From assembly GCA_002899795.1 (NCBI GenBank), contig PPDG01000608.1:1-7622 (forward strand): a stretch of 7,622 bases of DNA. Reading direction: 5' to 3'. This DNA is from Desulfobacteraceae bacterium (GTDB lineage Bacteria; Desulfobacterota; Syntrophobacteria; BM002). Positions 1 to 6,865 of the stretch are shown piece by piece (within the stretch, counting starts at the first letter, position 1; every line of letters starts with the position of its first letter). The position numbers and the translations under genes are program-made. The notes below the pieces were generated by a model. It made no database searches and had not been told where the DNA came from. It was given only the letters and a program-made list of their open reading frames with translations.

Positions 1-35
1 CGTACTTTATCGTCGTAACAGATTTCTACAGGAGT

Positions 36-42
36 AGTTAGT
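36..42. repeat. Left copy of AGTTAGT flanking direct repeat (possible target-site duplication)
   Basis: AGTTAGT here recurs at 249-255, just outside the right terminal inverted repeat. The last two bases overlap the left terminal repeat, so a true duplication may be only the five bases AGTTA (36-40 and 249-253). A seven-base match at both edges supports insertion but could be chance. Confidence 0.4.
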
Positions 43-82
43 GTCAATCCGGAAACCGTGTTTTCGGATGTCATTCTGAGGA

Positions 83-101
83 GTCCCGCCAGCGGCGGGA
101 C
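83..101. repeat. GC-rich perfect hairpin inside the element
   Basis: GTCCCGCC (83-90) and GGCGGGAC (94-101) are perfect inverted repeats separated by AGC, giving an 8-bp GC-rich stem with a three-base loop. No T-run follows, so it does not look like an intrinsic terminator. It is part of the palindromic architecture of the surrounding element. Confidence 0.8.
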
Positions 102-120
102 GACGAAGAATCTCGATATC

Positions 121-164
121 CTTCGCGGAGTTTATCCTGAGTGAATCGAAGGGCTCAGGATGAC
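121..164. repeat. Palindromic repeat unit 1 (TCGAAGGGCTCAG family)
   Basis: The unit runs from CTTCGCGGAG to CTCAGGATGAC. It contains an 8-bp perfect inverted pair, ATCCTGAG (134-141) and CTCAGGAT (154-161), around a 12-base loop. It shares TCGAAGGGCTCAG (146-158) and its overall layout with the unit at 178-223, so the two are diverged direct copies. Its final CTCAGGATGAC also pairs, with one mismatch, with GTCATTCTGAG at 70-80, so the element can fold in more than one way. Confidence 0.75.
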
Positions 165-177
165 AAAGCGTTGCTTT

Positions 178-223
178 CTTCGCGCGGAGCCTGCCCTGAG
201 CTTGTCGAAGGGCTCAGAATGAC
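178..223. repeat. Palindromic repeat unit 2 (TCGAAGGGCTCAG family)
   Basis: The unit runs from CTTCGCGCGGAG to CTCAGAATGAC, parallel to the unit at 121-164, with the identical 13-mer TCGAAGGGCTCAG at 205-217. CTGAGC (196-201) and GCTCAG (212-217) form a 6-bp stem with a 10-base loop. The loop-side sequence reads CTTGTCGAAGG here and TGAATCGAAGG in unit 1, so these are two variants of one repeat family. Confidence 0.75.
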
Positions 224-240
224 ACTGCATAGTTTCCGGA

Positions 241-271
241 TGGACACCAGTTAGTACTCGGGGTCTATAAT
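241..271 (+). promoter_or_regulatory. Candidate sigma-70-type promoter for guaB
   Basis: TGGACA (241-246, five of six matches to the -35 consensus) is followed after 19 bases by TATAAT (266-271, a perfect -10). The spacer is longer than the optimum of about 17, which weakens the call. Transcription would start near 277-279, giving a leader of about 75 bases before guaB. The -35 box lies inside the right terminal repeat of the upstream element, while the -10 box lies outside it. No competing promoter of similar quality was seen between 272 and 352. Confidence 0.5.
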
Positions 272-340
272 TTTTTTGATATCGGAGTTGTAGAAGGAGC
301 TTTTTCCTGATAGTTTTAATAAATTTATCTCAATATCAAA

Positions 341-346
341 AGAGGG
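341..346 (+). promoter_or_regulatory. Ribosome binding site of guaB
   Basis: AGAGGG lies six bases (all T) before the ATG at 353, good Shine-Dalgarno complementarity and spacing. It fixes the guaB start. Confidence 0.7.
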
Positions 347-352
347 TTTTTT

Positions 353-1831
353 ATGAGCCAGAAAAACAGCGACATACCCGTTGCACTCACTTTCGATGAT
401 GTGCTGTTGCTGCCCGCAGCCAGCAAGGTTCTGCCGAACGAGGTGGATGTCAGGACCAAATTAACCCGCAGTATTTCCATGAATATACCTCTCATGAGTG
501 CAGCCATGGACACGGTTACCGAGGCGAACACTGCCATCAGCATGGCCCGTGAGGGTGGCATCGGTATCATTCACAAGAACATGAGTATTGAACGGCAGGC
601 CCGGGAGGTGGACAAGGTCAAGAAATCGGAAAGCGGCATGATCATTGATCCGGTCACTATGCACCCCGAGCAAAAGATTTCCGAGGTGCTCGAGGTCATG
701 GAACAGTACCGCATTTCCGGGGTCCCCATCGTTGCAGACGGGCGAAAGCTGGTGGGCATTATTACCAACCGTGATCTCCGTTTTGAAACCAATCTGGATC
801 AGAAAGTGGCCGAGGTAATGACCAAAGAGAACCTGGTCACCGCATCCGAGGGCATAACCCTGGAAGAGTCCAAGATACTTCTCCATAAGAACCGGATCGA
901 AAAGCTTTTGGTTGTAAATGATAGGGGCAACCTGCTTGGTCTTATTACCATCAAGGATATTATGAAAATCAAGAAATACCCAAGTGCTTGCAAGGACAGC
1001 CTGGGCCGTTTAAGAGTAGGGGCGGCGGTTGGTGTGGGGCCAGACCGCGATGCCAGGGTTGAAGCGTTGGTCAATGCTGGTGTCGACGTGATCGCAGTGG
1101 ATTCTGCCCACGGCCACGCCCAGGCGGTGGTGGACAGTGTGCCGGCGATAAAGCGGCAGTTTCCAGAGATAGAGCTCATAGCAGGGAACGTGGCCACCGC
1201 AGAAGGGGCCAAAACCCTGGCCGAGGCCGGAGCCGACGCCATCAAGGTCGGTGTGGGCCCCGGCTCTATCTGTACTACGAGGGTTGTCGCAGGTGTGGGG
1301 GTGCCGCAGATTACCGCGGTGACGGAGTGTGCCAGAGTTGCTAAAGACTACCAGGTGCCGATTATCGCCGATGGCGGCGTCAAATACTCTGGCGATGTGG
1401 TGAAGGCTCTGGCAGCCGGGGCACACTCAGTCATGATTGGCAGCATTTTCGCGGGGACGGATGAGAGTCCGGGCGAGATGATTCTCTATCAAGGTCGTTC
1501 CTACAAGGTTTACCGGGGAATGGGGTCTCTGGGTGCTATGAAAGAGGGCGCGCGTGACCGCTACTTCCAGGAGGATATTGAGGAAGACGCGAAACTTGTT
1601 CCGGAGGGGATAGAGGGTCGGGTTCCCTACAAAGGTCCACTTTCTTCGAGTGTGTTTCAACTCCTAGGAGGTCTTCGTGCAGGTATGGGATACGTCGGCT
1701 GTGGAACTTTGGATGAACTGCAGCAAAAGGCCAAATTCATCCGGATTACTTCAGCCGGCCTGAAAGAAAGCCATGTCCACGATGTAATCATCACCAAAGA
1801 AGCGCCTAACTATCAGATAGATTGGAAATAG
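353..1831 (+). CDS. guaB: Inosine-5'-monophosphate dehydrogenase (IMPDH)
   Basis: This cytosolic enzyme oxidises IMP to XMP with NAD+, the first committed step of GMP synthesis. At 492 residues it has the normal bacterial length. The N-terminal TFDDVLLLP segment is typical of the family. Two CBS domains follow at about residues 98-144 and 155-205, inserted in the TIM barrel as expected; they usually sense nucleotides. The catalytic loop GPGSICTTR places the nucleophile at Cys307. VDSAHGH and the ADGGVKYSGD/MIGS phosphate-binding segments are intact. The mobile flap carries the Arg403-Tyr404 pair (DRYFQ) and EGIEGRVPYKG. The ATG start is supported by AGAGGG six bases upstream. The stop codon directly abuts the guaA start, indicating an operon with the next enzyme of the pathway. 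Nothing looks degraded, so function is confident. Confidence 0.98.
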   Translation: MSQKNSDIPVALTFDDVLLLPAASKVLPNEVDVRTKLTRSISMNIPLMSAAMDTVTEANTAISMAREGGIGIIHKNMSIERQAREVDKVKKSESGMIIDPVTMHPEQKISEVLEVMEQYRISGVPIVADGRKLVGIITNRDLRFETNLDQKVAEVMTKENLVTASEGITLEESKILLHKNRIEKLLVVNDRGNLLGLITIKDIMKIKKYPSACKDSLGRLRVGAAVGVGPDRDARVEALVNAGVDVIAVDSAHGHAQAVVDSVPAIKRQFPEIELIAGNVATAEGAKTLAEAGADAIKVGVGPGSICTTRVVAGVGVPQITAVTECARVAKDYQVPIIADGGVKYSGDVVKALAAGAHSVMIGSIFAGTDESPGEMILYQGRSYKVYRGMGSLGAMKEGARDRYFQEDIEEDAKLVPEGIEGRVPYKGPLSSSVFQLLGGLRAGMGYVGCGTLDELQQKAKFIRITSAGLKESHVHDVIITKEAPNYQIDWK

Positions 1832-3391
1832 GTGGATATTCACGCTGAAAAAATATTGATCTTGGATTTTGGCTCTCAGACCACTCAACTTATCGCCAGG
1901 CGGGTGCGTGAGGCTCAGGTGTACTGTGAGATCCACCCTTTTAACATCGGCATGGCGAAGATAAGGAAGTTCGGTGCCAAGGGCATTATCCTGTCAGGAG
2001 GACCTGCCTGTGTGCTGGACAAAGGTGCACCCGTTTGTGATCTGGAAGTGCTTCATCTTGGTGTTCCGGTACTCGGTATCTGTTACGGCATGCAGTTGAT
2101 GACCCACCTGCTGGGAGGTGAGGTGGAGCGAGCCGCCAAACGGGAGTATGGCAAGGCTCAACTTCTCATAGACTCCTCTGAAGACCTGTTCCACGGTCTG
2201 GATGGAGCCTCAGGGGGGCAGGGGGAACAGGTATGGATGAGTCACGGCGACAAAATCAAGATTCCCCCGCCGGGCTTCACCGCCATTGCCCACAGTGGTA
2301 ACTCACCGGTGGCCGCCATGCGGCATACTGCGACAGAGCTCTACGGGGTTCAGTTTCACCCTGAGGTTGTCCATACCCCCAATGGGGCCAAAATGCTGCA
2401 AAATTTCCTCTCCCGTTCTTGCGGCTGTAAGCCCGTCTGGACCATGAAGTCATTTGTGGCAAGTACTGTGGAAGGTCTGCGGCAGACCATCGGCTCCAAG
2501 AAGGTGGTCTGCGCCCTCAGCGGCGGTGTGGACAGTTCTGTGGTCGCGGTCTTGCTTCACGAGGCGGTGGGCCATCAGTCAACCTGCATCTTTGTCAATA
2601 ACGGCTTGCTGCGTCAAGGCGAGGCTGAGGAGGTACAGAGGATTTTTCGAGACAGCTTCGAGATCAATCTGGACTATATTGATGCCACTGATTCCTTTCT
2701 GAGCCGGTTGGAAGGCGTGGCGGATCCGGAGCAGAAACGGAAGATCATCGGCAACCGTTTTATTGAGATTTTTGAGGCTGAAGCCAACAAAATTCCGGGG
2801 GCTGAGTTTCTCGCCCAGGGCACCCTTTATCCCGACGTTATTGAAAGTGTGTCATTTAAAGGCCCTTCCGCCACTATCAAGACTCATCACAATGTGGGAG
2901 GACTTCCTGAGGTGATGAATCTAGAACTCATAGAGCCGCTCAGGGAGTTATTCAAAGACGAGGTGAGGAAGGTGGGTGGTGAACTGGGCCTACCACACCG
3001 GTTGATAAACCGACACCCATTTCCGGGGCCAGGTCTTGCCATTCGCATACTGGGTGAAGTTACGCCCGAGAGATTGGAGATCTTACGGCAGGCTGACACC
3101 ATTGTTATGGAGGCGATGGAGAGAAGCGGTCTTCATGACCAGGTGTGGCAAGCATTCGCTGTCCTTCTGCCTGTTCGCACCGTTGGAGTAATGGGCGACG
3201 AGCGCACCTACGATCAGGTAATTGCCATTCGTGTCGTCGAAAGTGTTGACGCCATGACCGCAGACTGGGCCAAAGTACCCTACGAAGTACTAGGGCAAAT
3301 GTCGAACCGTATCATAAATGAGGTAAAGGGAGTGAATCGGGTGGTTTACGATATTTCTTCCAAACCGCCCAGCACCATTGAGTGGGAATAG
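1832..3391 (+). CDS. guaA: GMP synthase (glutamine-hydrolysing)
   Basis: This enzyme converts XMP to GMP using ATP and glutamine. The 519-residue protein is the usual two-domain fusion. The N-terminal class I glutamine amidotransferase has ILDFGSQ at the start, the nucleophile Cys84 in GICYGMQ, and His176/Glu178 in QFHPE. The C-terminal ATP pyrophosphatase has the P-loop SGGVDSS at residues 230-236. The GMP synthase signatures SFKGPSATIKTHHNVGGLP, HPFPGPGLAIR and the final dimerisation segment ending KPPSTIEWE are all present. Translation starts at GTG immediately after the guaB TAG, with zero spacing and only a weak GGAA upstream, so translational coupling to guaB is likely. Homologues begin at the same place, close to the IHAEKILILDFGSQ segment, which supports this start. 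The gene looks complete and active. Confidence 0.98.
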   Translation: MDIHAEKILILDFGSQTTQLIARRVREAQVYCEIHPFNIGMAKIRKFGAKGIILSGGPACVLDKGAPVCDLEVLHLGVPVLGICYGMQLMTHLLGGEVERAAKREYGKAQLLIDSSEDLFHGLDGASGGQGEQVWMSHGDKIKIPPPGFTAIAHSGNSPVAAMRHTATELYGVQFHPEVVHTPNGAKMLQNFLSRSCGCKPVWTMKSFVASTVEGLRQTIGSKKVVCALSGGVDSSVVAVLLHEAVGHQSTCIFVNNGLLRQGEAEEVQRIFRDSFEINLDYIDATDSFLSRLEGVADPEQKRKIIGNRFIEIFEAEANKIPGAEFLAQGTLYPDVIESVSFKGPSATIKTHHNVGGLPEVMNLELIEPLRELFKDEVRKVGGELGLPHRLINRHPFPGPGLAIRILGEVTPERLEILRQADTIVMEAMERSGLHDQVWQAFAVLLPVRTVGVMGDERTYDQVIAIRVVESVDAMTADWAKVPYEVLGQMSNRIINEVKGVNRVVYDISSKPPSTIEWE

Positions 3392-3415
3392 TCCCCGCCA
3401 TGACCCTACCGACCC

Positions 3416-6400
3416 ATGCGCCAGGCAGACTTCGTTCATCTTCACCTTCATTCTGCTTACAGTCTTCTGCAGAGCACCATAAGACTGCCCCAGCTCGTCA
3501 ATAAGGCGCGGGAATACAGGTTGCCGGCCCTAGCAGTCACTGACCATGGTAATCTATTTGGCTGCATAGAGTTCTATGAGCTGGCATACAGTAACGGGAT
3601 TAAACCCATTATTGGCTGCGAGCTGATCGTTGCTCCCACCGACGCAGCCGAGTCAGAGAAAGCGAACAGCGCTGAGCCCGCCAATCATATCGTCCTGCTA
3701 GCCAGAAATCGAAAAGGCTACCAAAATCTGCTTCAACTCGTCACCAAAGCCCACTCCCAGGGCTGGCAACAGGAACCACGCATAACTTCGGATCAACTCC
3801 ACCAGCACCACCAGGGGCTCATAATCCTGAGCGGTTGCCAGCGGGGAGAAATTCCCACTCGGCTCCTCAAAGAAGACCAGCAGGGGGCAGAAGCGAAAGC
3901 TGTCGAATATCTGGAGGTTTTTGGCCGGGAATTCTTTTTTATCGAGCTGCAACCGGCGCGAACGGACGTGCACCGTATTCTGAACGAAAGACTTTTGAGC
4001 CTGGCCCGTCAGCTGAATCTCCAAGTGGTGGCTACCGCCAATAGCCATACCATTGACCCCGGCGAAGCAGAGCTGGTTAGAATCCTGACAGCCATCAGAC
4101 TGGGAACCACCGTGAAGGAGATACCTCCTCCGCTGGAGCATGGTTTTCTCTCGCCAGAGGAGATGAAAGCCGAATTTGCCCACCTGCCTGAAGCGATCGC
4201 CACTACCATGACCATTGCCGAGCGCTGCAACGTGGATTTGGATTTAGGCAAAATCCATCTGCCAAAGTTTCTCTTGGAAAAAGGCCAAGATGCCGCAGCC
4301 ATCCTGAGGCAACAGGCGGTAGAAGGCCTTCATGCACAACTTTCAACAAGTCGTCCAGATGGTGGGGACTACAGTAAGAGGCTGGATGCTGAATTGCAAA
4401 CCATTGAGCAGCTGGCTCTGGCCGACTATTTTCTTGTGATAGCAGATTTTGTTCGATTTGCGCGGGAGAAGGGGGTTCCTGTTGGCCCGGGTAGCGGTTC
4501 GGCAGGTTCGAGTCTCACTGCCTACGCTTTGGGGATTACCAACATTGATCCTCTCCGACACGATCTTTTATTTGAGCGCTTGATCAATCCTTTGATCCCT
4601 GAGTTCCCCGACATTGATCTGGGTTTTGGTATGGAGATGCGCGAGGAAGTGCACCAATACCTGCGCTCCAAGTATGGACAGGACCGCGTGGCGCAGATAG
4701 TTTCACTTGTTACCATGCAGTCGCGTACAGCCATTCGAGATCTAAGAAAGGTTTTGGCCCTGTCCCGGGAAGATTTGGAGGTCGCCTCTGGGGATGCAGA
4801 ACAAGCTCCAGGGGGAGAGGGGGTAAGAAAAGTATCGGCTCTTCCACTGGAAGAAGAACTCTCAACAGCACCACAGCGTAAACTGCAGGAGCTGGCGGCC
4901 GCCCTTGAGGGCTTACCCAGACAGGTAAGTACCCATGCCACTGGCGTGGTTATCGGCGATGGTCCCCTGGTTCAGCGTGTTCCTCTCTACCGAGGTCCCA
5001 AGGATGAGTGGGTCAGTCAGTACGATATGCGCGCTCTCAAGCGGGCCGGCCTGGTAAAGTTCGATTTCATTGCAAGAAAAGCTTTAACCGTGATTCGTAA
5101 GGTTTTGGATCTTATTGGCGATGAGTCAGATCTCTCTGCGTCCTTGGAGGATATGTCCCTGAACGATGAAGCGGCCTTCCAATTGCTGTGTGGGACGCAG
5201 GTCGGAGGCATTCCCTACCTGGAGGGTGCGAGAGCTCGAGATTTGCTACTCAAATGGCAGCCTCGGCAATGGCAAGATCTCATTGCCCTGCTGGCACTGG
5301 TTCGGCCTGTTGCCCTGGAGAGTGGATTGACTGAGAGTTTTCTGCGAACTCGACAGGATGGACAACCGGAAGAGTCACTTCCTCCGTCTAGGGATAAGAG
5401 GCCTGGCGCTGGGACTGCATTTCTTCTCTTCGACGTGGATCTGACAAGGCTGATCGTTCGCACTACCGGCTGGTCTCTGGAGAAAGCAGATGAGCTTTGC
5501 CGCATAATGATGAAAGGTGAAGAAAGGGCGGAAGACCTACGACTGGAGTTTATTGAGAGTTCTGAAGGGAAAGGATGCGACCGCGAACAAGCAGAGACCA
5601 CTTGGTCCACACTGGAACGTTCGGCGGGAGTGGTCGCCAACCGGAGCAAAACAGTGGCCCAGGGGCTAACGGTGCTACAGGCCGCTTTCCTGAAAGCCCG
5701 TTTTCCGGAGCACTACATGGCGGCTCTTTTGAGTAGTGAATTGCGTCAGCATGATCTTTTGGCAGCTCACGTGGAGGTTTGTGGTCGCGAGAATCTTCGT
5801 TTGCTGCCTCCGGACATCAACGGCAGTGGGGTGGAATTTACTGTTGAGACAGAAGGCATTCGGCTGGGACTTGCTGCCGTCCGCCATGTGAGTCGGGCTG
5901 CTGCGGCCGCCATTGTCCAGGCCCGGCGAGAAAGAGGTCCATTTCATTCCCTCTTTGAACTCATATCCAGTGTTGAGCGGGAGCATTTGGGAAAAAGGGC
6001 TTTGGATGGGCTGATTAAGGCGGGAGCTTTGGACAGCTTTCGTTGCGGCCGGCAACAGTTGCACGACATGCTTCCAGGGGCGGTGGAGCAAGCACGTCGA
6101 GGTCAAATGGCACTTTTTGACCGTTGCGATATGGAGTCCCAGTCTGTGCCAAGCTCTTCTCCTGCAGTTGAATGGGATGAAGCCACCAAAGTCTCTCGGG
6201 AAAAGGAGGCGTTGGGATTCTACCTCAGCGGCCACCCACTATCTGAATTCAAGGCCCTGGTGGAAGAACTGGCGCCGGGTGGGACGGCAGGACTGGGTGA
6301 TCTTCCCGGAGATTCACAAAGCCGTTTAGGGGGTGTTGTCGAGGAGATTAGAATGGTCAGCAGCCGCAAGGGAGAACCTCTCCGCTTTCTGCGGTTAGAA

Positions 6401-6832
6401 GATTTCAATGGCTCTGCGGAAGTAGTTGTGTTTGCAGATGTACACGCGGAGTATCAAAGATACATATACCAAGGAGCACTGCTGCTTGTCAGTGGTAGGA
6501 TAGCCAAAGAGAGTGGCCAGGTGAGGTTGGTTGCCGACGAGATCATGTTGTTGGAAGAGGCTGCGGCTGATATGGCGAGCTCAGTTCACCTTAAACTTAC
6601 TGTGGAAGGGCTTTCCGGGGAACCGCTGAAAGAGCTGAAGCAACTGCTTAAAACTCATCCCGGTTCCTGTCCAGTATACCTTCACTTTGGCGTTGGCCAG
6701 CAGACGGTGGTGGTACAGAAGTTACCGACAAGTTTTCGGATCCGTCCCAACAAAGAACTTCAGGTAAGGCTCACCAAACAGTTTGGTAAAGACTGTCTGG
6801 AGGTTCGTTACGAAGAACCTCATGCCGCATAG
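3416..6832 (+). CDS. Divergent DNA polymerase III alpha subunit homologue with altered fingers motifs
   Basis: At 1138 residues it has the DnaE domain order: PHP (about 1-275), palm (about 280-430 and 505-560) with thumb between, fingers (about 565-800), HhH (about 805-880), OB (about 960-1050) and DnaE C-terminal domain (to 1138). Palm aspartates Asp399, Asp401 and Asp550 match E. coli Asp401, Asp403 and Asp555, and Lys548 is kept in VKFDF. Many hallmarks are changed. GPGRGS is GPGSGS (Ser360); NPER is NPLI (Ile394); the third Asp of PDxDxD is Gly403. TTGVFQLE is VGGIPYLE (596-603); RPGPL is RPVAL (630-634). YQEQVM is FDVDLT (672-677); LRRAMGKK is LCRIMMKG (694-701); FNKSHS is ANRSKT (741-746). 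A clamp-binding QMALF lies at 897-901. The ATG is the only good start: an in-frame TGA sits at 3401, and no Shine-Dalgarno is visible. Family membership is certain. Reduced or absent synthesis activity is inferred, so I give no symbol; it is dnaE-like. Confidence 0.93.
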   Translation: MRQADFVHLHLHSAYSLLQSTIRLPQLVNKAREYRLPALAVTDHGNLFGCIEFYELAYSNGIKPIIGCELIVAPTDAAESEKANSAEPANHIVLLARNRKGYQNLLQLVTKAHSQGWQQEPRITSDQLHQHHQGLIILSGCQRGEIPTRLLKEDQQGAEAKAVEYLEVFGREFFFIELQPARTDVHRILNERLLSLARQLNLQVVATANSHTIDPGEAELVRILTAIRLGTTVKEIPPPLEHGFLSPEEMKAEFAHLPEAIATTMTIAERCNVDLDLGKIHLPKFLLEKGQDAAAILRQQAVEGLHAQLSTSRPDGGDYSKRLDAELQTIEQLALADYFLVIADFVRFAREKGVPVGPGSGSAGSSLTAYALGITNIDPLRHDLLFERLINPLIPEFPDIDLGFGMEMREEVHQYLRSKYGQDRVAQIVSLVTMQSRTAIRDLRKVLALSREDLEVASGDAEQAPGGEGVRKVSALPLEEELSTAPQRKLQELAAALEGLPRQVSTHATGVVIGDGPLVQRVPLYRGPKDEWVSQYDMRALKRAGLVKFDFIARKALTVIRKVLDLIGDESDLSASLEDMSLNDEAAFQLLCGTQVGGIPYLEGARARDLLLKWQPRQWQDLIALLALVRPVALESGLTESFLRTRQDGQPEESLPPSRDKRPGAGTAFLLFDVDLTRLIVRTTGWSLEKADELCRIMMKGEERAEDLRLEFIESSEGKGCDREQAETTWSTLERSAGVVANRSKTVAQGLTVLQAAFLKARFPEHYMAALLSSELRQHDLLAAHVEVCGRENLRLLPPDINGSGVEFTVETEGIRLGLAAVRHVSRAAAAAIVQARRERGPFHSLFELISSVEREHLGKRALDGLIKAGALDSFRCGRQQLHDMLPGAVEQARRGQMALFDRCDMESQSVPSSSPAVEWDEATKVSREKEALGFYLSGHPLSEFKALVEELAPGGTAGLGDLPGDSQSRLGGVVEEIRMVSSRKGEPLRFLRLEDFNGSAEVVVFADVHAEYQRYIYQGALLLVSGRIAKESGQVRLVADEIMLLEEAAADMASSVHLKLTVEGLSGEPLKELKQLLKTHPGSCPVYLHFGVGQQTVVVQKLPTSFRIRPNKELQVRLTKQFGKDCLEVRYEEPHAA
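6104..6118 (+). other. Predicted beta-clamp binding motif QMALF in the DnaE-like protein
   Basis: Residues 897-901 read QMALF, followed by Asp902. This matches the QxxLF-type sliding-clamp motif. It sits between the HhH domain and the KEALGFYLSGHPL segment, the same place as the internal clamp-binding motif of E. coli DnaE (QADMF). Binding itself is predicted, not shown. Confidence 0.65.
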
Positions 6833-6854
6833 CGTCAAGCGTAACGACAGTGAG

Positions 6855-6859
6855 AGGAG
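6855..6859 (+). promoter_or_regulatory. Ribosome binding site deciding the TTG start of the UPF0280 gene
   Basis: AGGAG, within a purine-rich GAGAGGAGA run, lies six bases before TTG at 6866. This strong site supports the rare TTG start and suggests that the gene is translated independently of the gene upstream. Confidence 0.75.
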
Positions 6860-6865
6860 AAGATA

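Larger units (their letters stand above)
41..247. mobile_element. MITE-like non-coding inverted-repeat element (about 207 bp)
   Basis: The outer ends are GTGTCAATCCGGAAAC (41-56) and GTTTCCGGATGGACAC (232-247), which are inverted repeats matching at 15 of 16 positions. Just inside lies a second, perfect 12-bp inverted pair, TGTCATTCTGAG (69-80) and CTCAGAATGACA (213-224). The interior is packed with smaller palindromes and has no plausible coding frame. AGTTAGT occurs at both edges (36-42 and 249-255), as expected of a target-site duplication, although it overlaps the left terminal repeat by two bases and is offset by one base on the right. Small size, terminal repeats and lack of a gene fit a miniature inverted-repeat transposable element moved in trans by a transposase encoded elsewhere. 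A non-mobile REP/BIME-like intergenic repeat is the alternative. The inverted structure is directly visible; mobility is inferred. Bases 1-40, upstream of it, show no feature I can support. Confidence 0.65.

Noticed and set aside
1..47. A leftward promoter using the outward TTGACA of the left terminal repeat.
   Set aside because: No acceptable -10 hexamer was found 15-19 bases beyond it on the minus strand; the nearest candidate, TAGAAA, is spaced too closely.
83..101. The GC-rich hairpin as an intrinsic terminator of an upstream gene.
   Set aside because: No T-run follows on either strand within the expected distance, and the hairpin is embedded in a larger inverted-repeat element.
41..247. 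A CRISPR array, because of repeated palindromic units.
   Set aside because: There are only two diverged units, with no uniform repeat length, no unique spacers of constant size and no cas genes.
3400..3504. A short ATG-initiated frame of 34 codons overlapping the start of the DnaE-like gene.
   Set aside because: It lacks a ribosome binding site, is out of frame with the recognisable PHP domain, and its translation resembles no known protein; it is a shadow frame.
4610..4624. Reading PDIDLG (Gly403 in place of the third Asp) as proof of a catalytically dead polymerase.
   Set aside because: Aligned with E. coli numbering, the catalytic pair is the first two aspartates of PDxDxD (Asp401 and Asp403 there; Asp399 and Asp401 here), and both remain, as does Asp550. 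The third position also varies in active C-family enzymes: Bacillota PolC has Asn there as I recall. The case for impairment rests on the fingers and GRGS changes instead.
3416..6832. An ImuC/DnaE2-type mutagenesis polymerase.
   Set aside because: No imuA or imuB neighbour is present, the gene sits with guaBA, and DnaE2 proteins keep the canonical catalytic and fingers motifs that are altered here.
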